Source: Bacillota bacterium (GTDB taxonomy: Bacteria > Bacillota > Clostridia > DSM-8532). From it: 64,000 bases of DNA. Within the stretch, counting starts at the first letter, position 1. Every line of letters starts with the position of its first letter. Positions 17,418-25,684 of this stretch are shown in pieces. Both the position numbers and the translations under genes were made by a program. The notes under the pieces were generated by a model. It saw only the letters and a program-made list of their open reading frames with translations. It was not told the origin of the DNA and searched no databases. The stretch covers positions 1 through 64,000 of the forward strand of contig JAEZLR010000004.1 of assembly GCA_023415205.1 (NCBI GenBank). Reading direction: 5' to 3'.

Positions 17418-18293
17418 ATGGAAGCTGTTTATGCGGTGTTGTTTTTGACGGTACTTATCTGCTTTGTAGCCTTAAAAATGATCTATACCAGTAAGTACAA
17501 GGAGTTCTTTGCACCCCTGGATTCCAAGGAATACTCCTACAAAGCGTTTCTTCCCGGCTGTCTGGGCCTTGTGGAGCTCCTGAAGCTTAACGGGGTCGGT
17601 CGTTATCAGGCAAGGCTCAGCCAGAAGCTTGTTATGGTCCATGGAAGCCGTTATGCGGCTTACTATAACAAGGTTCATTGGGCCGTGAAGATATTCAACC
17701 TGTTTCTAGGCCTTCTGGTGGGTAGTTTTTTCTGCTTGGCCGGCAAATCGGATATTACCGGTCTGGTCTTTATATTTGCTCTGGGATTCGGCCTCTTTTT
17801 TCTGGCTGATAAAAACCTGGATGATCAGTATAAGAACCGTAAGCTTAAGCTGGAAAGGGATTTTCCAGATTTCATCAGCAAGCTGATTCTTCTGGTCAAT
17901 GCCGGACTCACTGTGCGCCAGGCAATAGAGAGAATTGTGGCTGAGGCCCCTATGAGTGCGCCTCTCTATAAGGAGTTGAATGAGGTCATTAATGATATCC
18001 GGGCGGGATCGTCGGAAAATGAAGCCTATTCAGACTTTGCAGAGCGATGCAAGCTCAAGCAGATCACTAATTTTGTCAGTATCCTTCAGCAAAACATACG
18101 ATTAGGCGGTAATCAGATGCTCTTTGAGTTAAGAAGGATGGGGACTGAATGCTGGGAGATGCGGAAGAATACCGCCAGACAACTGGGGGAAACAGCATCC
18201 TCCAAGCTGATGATCCCCTTGGTAATCATGTTTCTCGCCGTGGTTCTCATCTGTGTGGCTCCCGTTATTCTGGAGTTGAGGAGTGTATTCTAA
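17418..18293 (+). CDS. tadC: Tad platform protein TadC
   Basis: A 291-residue membrane protein with the T2SSF domain: a single N-terminal helix, two central helices (about 95-135), FPDFISKLILLVNAGLTVRQAIE in the cytoplasmic loop and a C-terminal helix pair ending VILELRSVF. It is the second platform component of the Tad machine. It begins 2 bp after tadB, and its stop codon shares one base with the next start. Confidence 0.87.
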   Translation: MEAVYAVLFLTVLICFVALKMIYTSKYKEFFAPLDSKEYSYKAFLPGCLGLVELLKLNGVGRYQARLSQKLVMVHGSRYAAYYNKVHWAVKIFNLFLGLLVGSFFCLAGKSDITGLVFIFALGFGLFFLADKNLDDQYKNRKLKLERDFPDFISKLILLVNAGLTVRQAIERIVAEAPMSAPLYKELNEVINDIRAGSSENEAYSDFAERCKLKQITNFVSILQQNIRLGGNQMLFELRRMGTECWEMRKNTARQLGETASSKLMIPLVIMFLAVVLICVAPVILELRSVF

Positions 18294-18970
18294 TGTCACG
18301 AAAAAGTAGTAAAAAGGGAATGGCCACCCTGGAATATGCTCTGCTGCTTCCGTTGATACTGGCCTGTATTTTTGTGGCCATTGATGTTTTTCTCATCTTC
18401 TATCAGAAAACCATTCTTCAGACGTTTGCAGAAAATATGGCCCAGAGCCTTGCGCGGCAATGGGGATATAAGCCCCTGCCTCTTGAAGAGGCGAAAACGG
18501 GTGTCTATAAAAAGAGTGCCTATGAGTCCCGTGAGGTATACTGGCATCTTAAGCTATGGGAGAACAATGGCAAGGAGACTGCGGCTGAAAACTATATTAG
18601 AAGTGAAGCCATGAAGAGTCATTTTCTCAAGGCCTATGAACCGACGGATGGCAGTAAGAACGGAAACAGAAAAAAAGCCCTTGAGCCGGAGGTGAATGTG
18701 ACCTATAAAGTGGGGTTTCCCTCGTCTCTCAAGGTCTCCATTAAAAGCTCCTTCTATCTGCCGGGAGCCGGACTGATGAGAGCTATAGGCTTGGGGGAGC
18801 TTCTGATAATAGAAGGGAATGCCACAGCCCATGTCTATGATCCCAAGGATATGATCAATAACACGGATTATGTCCTTCAGCTTTTGAAGGGCACCACCTT
18901 CTACCAGAAGTTTATAGAAAAAATCGCCCCTCTGAAGCAAAATATTGAGAAGTTTATTAAGAAAGAGTGA
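18293..18970 (+). CDS. TadE-like pseudopilin
   Basis: A 225-residue protein with a basic leader (MSRKSSKKG) followed by MATLEYALLLPLILACIFVA. This is a class III (type IV pilin-like) leader with Glu at +5 after the Gly, as in TadE minor pilins. The rest is extracellular and rich in Lys and aromatic residues. An upstream in-frame ATG exists inside tadC, but GAGGAG before 18293 and the leader position decide the start. A prepilin peptidase is needed for cleavage and none is encoded in this window. Confidence 0.8.
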   Translation: MSRKSSKKGMATLEYALLLPLILACIFVAIDVFLIFYQKTILQTFAENMAQSLARQWGYKPLPLEEAKTGVYKKSAYESREVYWHLKLWENNGKETAAENYIRSEAMKSHFLKAYEPTDGSKNGNRKKALEPEVNVTYKVGFPSSLKVSIKSSFYLPGAGLMRAIGLGELLIIEGNATAHVYDPKDMINNTDYVLQLLKGTTFYQKFIEKIAPLKQNIEKFIKKE

Positions 18971-18979
18971 GGATGACCC

Positions 18980-21900
18980 ATGTATTTTAAGCCAAGGGGA
19001 AGTGTGACCATTTTCGTCTGTATCATTCTTGCCGTAATCATACCCTTTTCAATGGTGTTCATTGATCTGTGCCGATACAGATTGGCTGTCAAGCAGGTGG
19101 AAACAGCCCTTAAAACCTGTGGGGAGTCCATGCTTGCAGCCTATGACAGACCCCTTAGGGAACAGTTTGGTCTTATGGCTTTGTATCCTAGGGATGAGGC
19201 TTCGATCAACGAAGAAGTCTTTGAGCTTCTTTCCCAGAATCTCAATGAAGGTTCCTCCCTTACAGGCACCTCGGATTTATACGGCTTCAAAGTAAGAAAG
19301 GTAGAGGCCATCCCCTTCTATAACTATACCGAAACCTTTGTCATGGACCAGCAGGTGGCTGAGTTTATGAAATATCGGGCTCCCGTGCAGGTCGTCCAGG
19401 AGTTTGTGGAGAAAATCAAGATAATGGTAGGGCTGATGAAGGAATCCGACATGATTGAGAAAAAGATGGGTCTGGACAGGCTCATGAATGATATACGGAG
19501 CACACTGGTTAATGTGCATTTTATGATTAATGAAAAACTGGGGGGCTTTAATCCAGCTTCTGGGTCCTCCACGCTTAAAGAAACGGCCCTAAGCAATGTG
19601 AGCAGCCTGGTACCGCAGGCCACCCAAGAGATGACCAGCGCCAATAGTGAGATAGCACCCATCGCCGAAGCCAAAGCGAGGTATGTTGAACTCTATCCAG
19701 GCTTTGATCAGGCAAGAAGGGATTCTGATGCCGCCGAGGCTACAAGAAACGCTATCAGCCGTGATATTGACGCTATCGAGAGCAGGCTGGCTCAATTAAG
19801 GACACAAAAAGCCAATGCCACAGGCAGTGCCATTTCAGCTATTGATCAGTCCATCAGTCAACTGGAAAGCGAGCTCAGTGTAAAAAAGGAGGCCTATACA
19901 AGAGCGGAGGAGGCCTATAAGGCGGCCTACCAGATCTATTTAGATAAGGATACCGAGATAGCACCCAGTAGAAGCGAGCTCCAGAACCGGTTACCCAAGG
20001 TGATTCAAAGCCTTTCCAAAACCCTGGAACACCAGGATAACCTTTCTGCCTCCCTGAATTCATTAGTGAGCCATATGGAGGTGTATATTCGCTACCATAA
20101 TGACCTTCTGGCAATTATCAAAGAGCTGGAACCCAAGCTGGAAGATCTTGAAAAGCAAAGTCAAAGCCTTCAGGCTGAAACGGAAAAAACCGACGGCTCA
20201 GTATCGGATAAAATTCAGGGAGACCTTGCCAAACAGCTTAAATGCATCAAAAAAGAGACTTTTGCAGAAATGAAGAGTCAGCTATCCTCCAATCTTCAAC
20301 AGCTTGAAGCATGGAAGGGAGCTCTGACCAGTTATCTGACCACCGTGAACGAGGCAAGTGGAAGAATAAGAACGGTTCTTGAAAAGACGACCGCTTTCCG
20401 GGACGACCTTCACAATGCCCAAAAGACCTATGAGGGGTATAAAGAGTATGACATAACATCAGGGTTTAAGACGATTGAGACCTCCCTTTCCAATCTGAAA
20501 GCACGGGATCAGATGGTTGGGATTTATGATGTTCCCCCGTATAGCCTGGAGCCGTCGCCCAATGCGGAGGAGGCAAAAGCCTTTAATAAATGGTTTAAAC
20601 AGAAATATGAGGGGGCAAAGCCCGAGGAAGCACAAACAGGTGATGACACCGAGATGGAGAAGGTCAGAGGAAGCATGGGGGACTTTGCAGAAGTGGTCGG
20701 CGCCTTAGGGAGTGAGGAGAGTGACGTCGAGGAAGACTCTGAGGGTTCGGATTCACCCATTGCTGATATAATCAGAAGAATTAGGCTGCTTCCCTCCGTA
20801 GGGGGAGTGAAGAGCTCCGACGAAGCGTTGAAACGTATCGGAAAGTCCATTGAAGAAGCAGCTCAGAATCAGGCTGTGGCCAATCCGTTTGATGCACCGG
20901 TTCAGGGATTGGATACTGTAAATGAAAAAGAGAAGGGCTTTTTCAGCTATGAGATTGAGAGAATCACTGAATTAATGAATCTCATCAAGAATGCCCTGGC
21001 AAACGGAATGGAAAGCATGATGGAAAGCCTCTACATGAATGAGTATATTGTCTCGGCATTTAAAAACACCGCCACAGGCTCGGTGCTGGAGTATGACATT
21101 GGGTGGGATAGACCCCTTGATCAAGCCTTTTTTGACCGTGCAGAGGTTGAATATGTGCTTTTCGGAAATAGTACGGAAAAGGAAAATATCGGAGCCACGC
21201 AGCGCAGTATTTTTGCCATTCGACTGGTTTTTAACCTTCTACACATCTATACCGACCCAGGGAAGATAGGGACAGCTCTTTCATTGGCCACCGCCATTGC
21301 CGGCTGGACAATTTTCGGTGTTCCGGTGGTTCAAAATTTCCTTCTTGTGGTCTGGGCAGGTCTGGAATCCTATGTGGATTCTGAAATTCTGAAAAAAGGA
21401 GGGCGTGTTCCTCTTATTAAAACATCCTCTTCATGGTATCTGAAGGCAGAAAGTCTTTTGGAGTTTAAGAATATTCTACTTAAAAAAATCAGCGACTTTG
21501 CCATTGAGCAAACAGAGACTATTATAGATGACGCGTCTGAGGCAATTGAAGAGACTGTCACAGGCATTATAGACGGTATTATTGATGAGGTCTTCGGAGG
21601 AATTGAACAGGGCTATAATCAGCTTACACAGGAGGTCTTTACCTTCACCGAAAGCCAAATGGACGCGCTTGTGGGGAAGGACTGGCTTTCTGGCATCAAA
21701 TTTGATAGTCTCGATACCTTCACAGAGAGTCTGGAAACCGAGATAAAAAACAAAATAACCTCTCTCTTTGACCAGATTAAGGGATTCGTACCCGAAAAGC
21801 TGGCCGCCTTTAAGGCAGAGTTAAAGAAAAAGCTAAGGGATTTGATTTTTGGAAATGAGAGTTATAAGGCCATGGTCGAAAATCTGAAGGAAGCGGGAAA

Positions 21901-22258
21901 AAACCTCATTAACAAGGGGTTACAGGCTGCTGGAGACAAAATGGATAGCGTGCTTGGGAAAACCGGTGGGAGTAACAGCAATAACATCACAGGGAGGCTT
22001 ATTATGATGGATTACACCGATTACCTTCGACTTATGCTTCTGGCTGTGCCCCAGGAAAAAAAGGCCCGCAGGCTGGCGGATCTCATGCAGCTTAATATGC
22101 AGGAGGTTTCAGGGAACAAGGATCTCTTGCTGAATCAGTACAATACATACCTGTACATCAAGGCTGATGTGGATTTTAAACCATGGTTCCTACCCGAGGA
22201 GTTATTTAAAAAAGATGGGGGGGCGATGATCAGTGTTCAATGGAGCCAGGGCTATTAA
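18980..22258 (+). CDS. Giant TadG/DUF5702-type extracytoplasmic protein with long coiled coils
   Basis: A 1092-residue protein. The N-terminus (RGSVTIFVCIILAVIIPFSM, residues 6-26) is a TadG/DUF5702 type anchor followed by DLCRYRLAVKQVETAL. Residues about 235-490 are heptad-rich coiled coil (Gln/Glu/Lys/Leu). An acidic low-complexity stretch (EESDVEEDSEGSD) lies near residue 580, a hydrophobic segment lies around 760-795 (ATAIAGWTIFGVPVVQNFLL), and a second amphipathic helical block spans 840-1000. It is far longer than ordinary TadG (400-600). It probably forms a surface-exposed stalk or scaffold of the Tad apparatus. Function is inferred from position and N-terminus only. Confidence 0.75.
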   Translation: MYFKPRGSVTIFVCIILAVIIPFSMVFIDLCRYRLAVKQVETALKTCGESMLAAYDRPLREQFGLMALYPRDEASINEEVFELLSQNLNEGSSLTGTSDLYGFKVRKVEAIPFYNYTETFVMDQQVAEFMKYRAPVQVVQEFVEKIKIMVGLMKESDMIEKKMGLDRLMNDIRSTLVNVHFMINEKLGGFNPASGSSTLKETALSNVSSLVPQATQEMTSANSEIAPIAEAKARYVELYPGFDQARRDSDAAEATRNAISRDIDAIESRLAQLRTQKANATGSAISAIDQSISQLESELSVKKEAYTRAEEAYKAAYQIYLDKDTEIAPSRSELQNRLPKVIQSLSKTLEHQDNLSASLNSLVSHMEVYIRYHNDLLAIIKELEPKLEDLEKQSQSLQAETEKTDGSVSDKIQGDLAKQLKCIKKETFAEMKSQLSSNLQQLEAWKGALTSYLTTVNEASGRIRTVLEKTTAFRDDLHNAQKTYEGYKEYDITSGFKTIETSLSNLKARDQMVGIYDVPPYSLEPSPNAEEAKAFNKWFKQKYEGAKPEEAQTGDDTEMEKVRGSMGDFAEVVGALGSEESDVEEDSEGSDSPIADIIRRIRLLPSVGGVKSSDEALKRIGKSIEEAAQNQAVANPFDAPVQGLDTVNEKEKGFFSYEIERITELMNLIKNALANGMESMMESLYMNEYIVSAFKNTATGSVLEYDIGWDRPLDQAFFDRAEVEYVLFGNSTEKENIGATQRSIFAIRLVFNLLHIYTDPGKIGTALSLATAIAGWTIFGVPVVQNFLLVVWAGLESYVDSEILKKGGRVPLIKTSSSWYLKAESLLEFKNILLKKISDFAIEQTETIIDDASEAIEETVTGIIDGIIDEVFGGIEQGYNQLTQEVFTFTESQMDALVGKDWLSGIKFDSLDTFTESLETEIKNKITSLFDQIKGFVPEKLAAFKAELKKKLRDLIFGNESYKAMVENLKEAGKNLINKGLQAAGDKMDSVLGKTGGSNSNNITGRLIMMDYTDYLRLMLLAVPQEKKARRLADLMQLNMQEVSGNKDLLLNQYNTYLYIKADVDFKPWFLPEELFKKDGGAMISVQWSQGY

Positions 22259-23600
22259 GAAACAGCCTAAGAATGATGCGGGTAGCGTAACCGTTGAAGC
22301 CTGTTTGGTTCTTCCGGTTTTTTTGATAGTTATTTTATCGCTGGCCTACTTTATTAAGATTTTTTATACCTATAATATGGTACAGGCCTCCCTTTCGGAA
22401 GTTGCCCGGCGTATTGGAAACTTCAGTTATTTCTATTATGTGTCCGGCTTAAAGGATTATTCAGATGCACTGAGCCTTCAAGCGGAGCAGGCTGGAAATG
22501 AACTAGAAAAACAAAAAAATACTGTGCTGGATGCCGTAGGCTCCTTTAACGATACCTTCACCGGTATGGGCCAAGCCTTCTCCACAGGCGAACTGGATAG
22601 TATTCAACAGGTGATTGACGGTATGGATTCAATGGGAGAAAACACCAAGGAAGTGGAAGCATTGGTTCAATCCATTATCGCCGATCCTAAAGCCGAGCTC
22701 CGTCTTTTGATGACGGTTCTTGCCCAAAAGTTATCCTATGAAGCCACCAAGGGATTAGTCTGCCTCATTGCCAAGGGTGATCTCGGAGCGGAATTGGATA
22801 AGCGCGTTCTGGGAGATGGAGATGGCGCCTCTCTTTTAGGGATAAAAGGGGGGAAGAAGGGATTGGATTTCACTCAATCAAACGTATTCGGAGACAGGGA
22901 GACCTTGGAATTCGTGGTACATTACAGTGTGGATGTCCCCTTGGTCTTTGACCTTCTTCCGGATATTCAGCTTTCCAATAAGGTGAAAATTGTAGCATGG
23001 ACAAGCGGAAGGGGTTCATCGGTGAGGAAGGCGAAAGAAACAACTTCCTCTTCTAGCATTTGGGTGGATATGGATCAGGATCAGAGATATTGGGACAGGG
23101 GCTTGGAGATTGAGGATATCCACGTTGATAAAATCGTTAAGGAAAGAACTGAGAATCAAATGACAGCCGTTGCCACCTCAAAGAACTATCCCGTAATTGA
23201 TGCCTATGCCTATAACACCACCTCAGGCGTGGTGGAGTATTATGATGTCTTCACCCTCAACCCTTTTCTAAAGACCTATACAAGCAACCCAAAGGCCATA
23301 GGCTATGAGATTAAGAAACACGCCAGACGGCTCCTTGATTGTGAGGCACCCGATGAGCTGGCCGGGATGAGCTTCAAGGAAGTAAAGCGCAAGGTGATCA
23401 TCATTGTGCCTGAAAATGCACAGCTTGATGAAAAAGTGATCAATGAGGTGAAGGCGGACCTTGCTGAGTATGGTGTTGAATTCGAGCTGCTAAAGCTCTA
23501 CGGCCAATATACTCCCCCAGTAGAAGCTGATGGGCAGGGGGATACAGAAGAAGGGCAGCAGGAGACCAATCGTCAGGAGGAATTGCCCCTGGCCTCATAA
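22233..23600 (+). CDS. Second TadE/TadG-like pseudopilin-type protein
   Basis: A 455-residue protein with a basic start and GSVTVEACLVLPVFLIVILS (class III pilin-like leader with Glu+5) followed by a large extracellular domain. The C-terminal tail is acidic and Gln-rich (QGDTEEGQQETNRQEE). The GTG start has a G-rich ribosome site and overlaps the upstream gene by 26 bp, so translation is coupled. It likely belongs to the pilus or adhesin part of the Tad system. Confidence 0.75.
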   Translation: MFNGARAIKKQPKNDAGSVTVEACLVLPVFLIVILSLAYFIKIFYTYNMVQASLSEVARRIGNFSYFYYVSGLKDYSDALSLQAEQAGNELEKQKNTVLDAVGSFNDTFTGMGQAFSTGELDSIQQVIDGMDSMGENTKEVEALVQSIIADPKAELRLLMTVLAQKLSYEATKGLVCLIAKGDLGAELDKRVLGDGDGASLLGIKGGKKGLDFTQSNVFGDRETLEFVVHYSVDVPLVFDLLPDIQLSNKVKIVAWTSGRGSSVRKAKETTSSSSIWVDMDQDQRYWDRGLEIEDIHVDKIVKERTENQMTAVATSKNYPVIDAYAYNTTSGVVEYYDVFTLNPFLKTYTSNPKAIGYEIKKHARRLLDCEAPDELAGMSFKEVKRKVIIIVPENAQLDEKVINEVKADLAEYGVEFELLKLYGQYTPPVEADGQGDTEEGQQETNRQEELPLAS

Positions 23601-23647
23601 GGATTTGGAGGAATAGGGCATACCCATACTATGGGAGGAGATTTTAG

Positions 23648-25222
23648 ATGGACTCTTTCGGATCAAGCCGAGTCCCCGTTTTCAAGACAATTTCGGGGAA
23701 AAATTACATGGAATTTACCTTTAATAACGCGTCGGAACTGATTGGCTATCAGCTTGAAATGATTGCCCATAACTCTATAGAGGGCTTGTTGGGCTGTGAA
23801 ATACTCCGTATCGACGGAAGGGTTCATTTAGCCTACGATATAACCTCCCTCATCCCCCTTGGAAAGCTATTTGAACGCAAGGTGTTTGTTCGGAGCGAGT
23901 TCCTGGCCCTTATCGGACAGATAACGGAATTGCTCAGAGTTTTGAATGACTATTTACTGGATAGCGGTAGGTTGGTGTTTGACAATCAATATATCTTTAT
24001 TGACCCACAAAGTCTGAAGCTATCCCTGGCATACCTTCCCCAAAGGGATGGACCCGACAATCTGGAGCCCTTGAAAAATATGCTGCTGGAAACTATTATC
24101 CATCAGGTGCGTTTCGCCAATGAAAAAACCGATAATTTTATTCAGAAGCTGATTGAATTGCTTAAGGAAAAGGAGCTTACCGCTTCCACACTACAGGAAT
24201 ACGCTAAGGATATGGAGGCCGTGGGATCGGCCTTGTCCATAGCCCCGACCCTTGAGGTAAAACGAGAAAATAATCCTTCCATGGAAGAAAAGACAAAAGC
24301 CAAGGCTGTTCCCTCAATTCCCAGGCCCATGGTGCAGCCTGGGATAGCTCAAAAGGCTACCGAAACCAGGATGGGCTTTCCATCAAAGTCCTATTTTGTT
24401 ATGGGGAGCATTATCCTTGCTTTTCTGGCCTTTGGGGTCCTATTAGTGACGACAAAAACCTTGTCCCCTGATAATCCGGATTTCTTCCTCTCTCTTTTTG
24501 GGTTTCTCCTTATAGGAGGGGCCTTGCTCTACCTTGTTTATACCAAGCTTTTTTCACTGGATAAGCGAGTTGAGCTTAAAGTGGAAAATAAGCCCGTTGG
24601 GGCTCAGAGGGCGGTGTCAGAAACCGGAAGCCAAGCCAGTACACCCAAAAAACAGACGGGCATGAGAACCTCATTATATCTTCCTAGCCAGAGAATGGTG
24701 CCGGATACCGTGGACATGTCCAAGCCAGTAGGGGATAGGGCGGCCTATGTCAACAAGGCTTTCAGTAGTCCTCAGCCTCTACAGGCTCGCCAGGAAGCAG
24801 CAATCACTTCAGAAGATGTTTCCACTAGAATTGGGCCTAAAAAGGAAGCAGTGAAAGGGGAGGAAAGGGTACAGGATCGCACCATGCTTCTTGATGCAAA
24901 CCATTTGAAATATCCAACCCTTCAAAGGGTTCGTGGCGGTGAGGGTTTATTGATCCCCATAACACACTTTCCTTTTATGATAGGAAGGTTATCCGGCCAG
25001 GTGGATTACTGCTTGAATAATCCAGCCATCGGAAAAATGCATGTGGAGCTTAAAAAGACCGAGGAAGGGATTTTTGTTACCGACATGAATTCCCGGAACG
25101 GAACATGGGTTAATGGAGAGCGGATTGAACCCAGCAGAGACTTCAGGCTGGAGCACGGAGCCCATTTGACGGTGGCCAATGAGGAATTTATCTTCAACCA
25201 GAGCAAAGGAGAAGGAGAATAA
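23648..25222 (+). CDS. DUF6382 and FHA domain membrane protein of the Tad locus
   Basis: A 524-residue protein. Residues 1-200 match the DUF6382 type found beside FHA domains in Firmicute Tad loci. Two transmembrane helices lie near 247-270 and 279-302, followed by a Ser/Gln/Lys-rich linker and an FHA domain at about 435-520 (FMIGRL, MNSRNGTWVNG). FHA domains bind phosphothreonine, suggesting control by a Ser/Thr kinase, but none is in the window. The usual SxxH of the FHA loop reads IGKMH here, so the Ser is replaced by Gly. It has its own GGAGG site and is the last gene of the operon. Confidence 0.8.
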   Translation: MDSFGSSRVPVFKTISGKNYMEFTFNNASELIGYQLEMIAHNSIEGLLGCEILRIDGRVHLAYDITSLIPLGKLFERKVFVRSEFLALIGQITELLRVLNDYLLDSGRLVFDNQYIFIDPQSLKLSLAYLPQRDGPDNLEPLKNMLLETIIHQVRFANEKTDNFIQKLIELLKEKELTASTLQEYAKDMEAVGSALSIAPTLEVKRENNPSMEEKTKAKAVPSIPRPMVQPGIAQKATETRMGFPSKSYFVMGSIILAFLAFGVLLVTTKTLSPDNPDFFLSLFGFLLIGGALLYLVYTKLFSLDKRVELKVENKPVGAQRAVSETGSQASTPKKQTGMRTSLYLPSQRMVPDTVDMSKPVGDRAAYVNKAFSSPQPLQARQEAAITSEDVSTRIGPKKEAVKGEERVQDRTMLLDANHLKYPTLQRVRGGEGLLIPITHFPFMIGRLSGQVDYCLNNPAIGKMHVELKKTEEGIFVTDMNSRNGTWVNGERIEPSRDFRLEHGAHLTVANEEFIFNQSKGEGE

Positions 25223-25228
25223 AGCAAA

Positions 25229-25254
25229 GAGGCCATCCTTAAGTGGACGGCCTC
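25229..25254. terminator. Bidirectional terminator after the Tad operon
   Basis: GAGGCCATCC and GGACGGCCTC form a 10-base stem with one mismatch around TTAAGT. It lies between the convergent Tad operon and the small minus-strand genes. T-rich sequence follows on the minus strand (TTTGCTTTA). Confidence 0.65.
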
Positions 25255-25271
25255 CTTGTGAAAACCAGAGT

Positions 25272-25373
25272 TTATTTTGGACTTTGGTTTTGTGAGTCGT
25301 TTGCGCCCCTCGATGCATTTTGCTTATCGTTGGGATTTTGCTTTTTGGGCGCGTTGCTTTTATTCTTTGCCAT
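25272..25373 (-). CDS. Very small Asn/Gln/Lys-rich protein
   Basis: A 33-residue frame (MAKNKSNAPKKQNPNDKQNA to NQSPK) with GGTGAT as ribosome site eight bases before the ATG. It is extremely hydrophilic and almost free of hydrophobic residues. The same layout, MA + Lys-rich start and Asn/Gln/Pro-rich body, is repeated in the next gene upstream, so the pair look like paralogues. The composition recalls small acid-soluble spore proteins of the minor type, but no motif confirms this. Two tiny genes with good ribosome sites in tandem make chance open frames less likely. Confidence 0.5.
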   Translation of the reverse strand: MAKNKSNAPKKQNPNDKQNASRGANDSQNQSPK

Positions 25374-25446
25374 TCTATCACCTACATTATCATCTTCAGT
25401 TTTTAATGCGTTTATTCATGCAAAGATAGCCATGTAAAAATGTCGA

Positions 25447-25590
25447 TTAACGATAGGGAGCTTCGTTGCCGGGGGTCTTAGGGTTCTTGCTGTTTGGAAC
25501 CTGATTGGCTCTTTTTTCGTTTTCCTGGTTCTGAGATTGCTTTTGGTTGCCAAATGAAGCCGAGCTGTTGGGCCCTTTCTTTTCTGCCAT
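25447..25590 (-). CDS. Small hydrophilic Asn/Gln-rich protein, spore-protein-like composition
   Basis: A 47-residue frame (MAEKKGPNSSASFGNQKQSQ start, GNEAPYR end) preceded by AAAGGAGTGAT seven bases before the ATG, a near-ideal ribosome site. No hydrophobic core is possible, so it is expected to be disordered. It precedes the 33-residue gene by about 70 bp and probably shares its transcript; a TATAAT at about 25646-25651 on the minus strand may be the promoter -10. I do not recognise a named family. Minor spore proteins are the best guess. Confidence 0.55.
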   Translation of the reverse strand: MAEKKGPNSSASFGNQKQSQNQENEKRANQVPNSKNPKTPGNEAPYR

Positions 25591-25684
25591 AATATCACTC
25601 CTTTCATTACTGTTTGGAGGTATTGTTGACAGGATAAAAGAAGATTATACCAGCCCTAAGGGATTTTAATAATAAAACCTTTGA

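Noticed and set aside
18149..18292. Longer start for the TadE-like gene inside tadC
   Set aside because: The upstream codons are tadC in another frame; the ribosome site and pilin leader support 18293.
25243..25437. Plus-strand hydrophobic 64-codon frame after the Tad operon
   Set aside because: It is the antisense of the 33-residue gene and terminator, without a ribosome site, so it is not taken as the missing Flp pilin.
25416..25607. 63-codon minus-strand frame over the small-protein region
   Set aside because: The overlapping frame at 25447-25590 has the ribosome site and the better composition; this one is its frame shadow.
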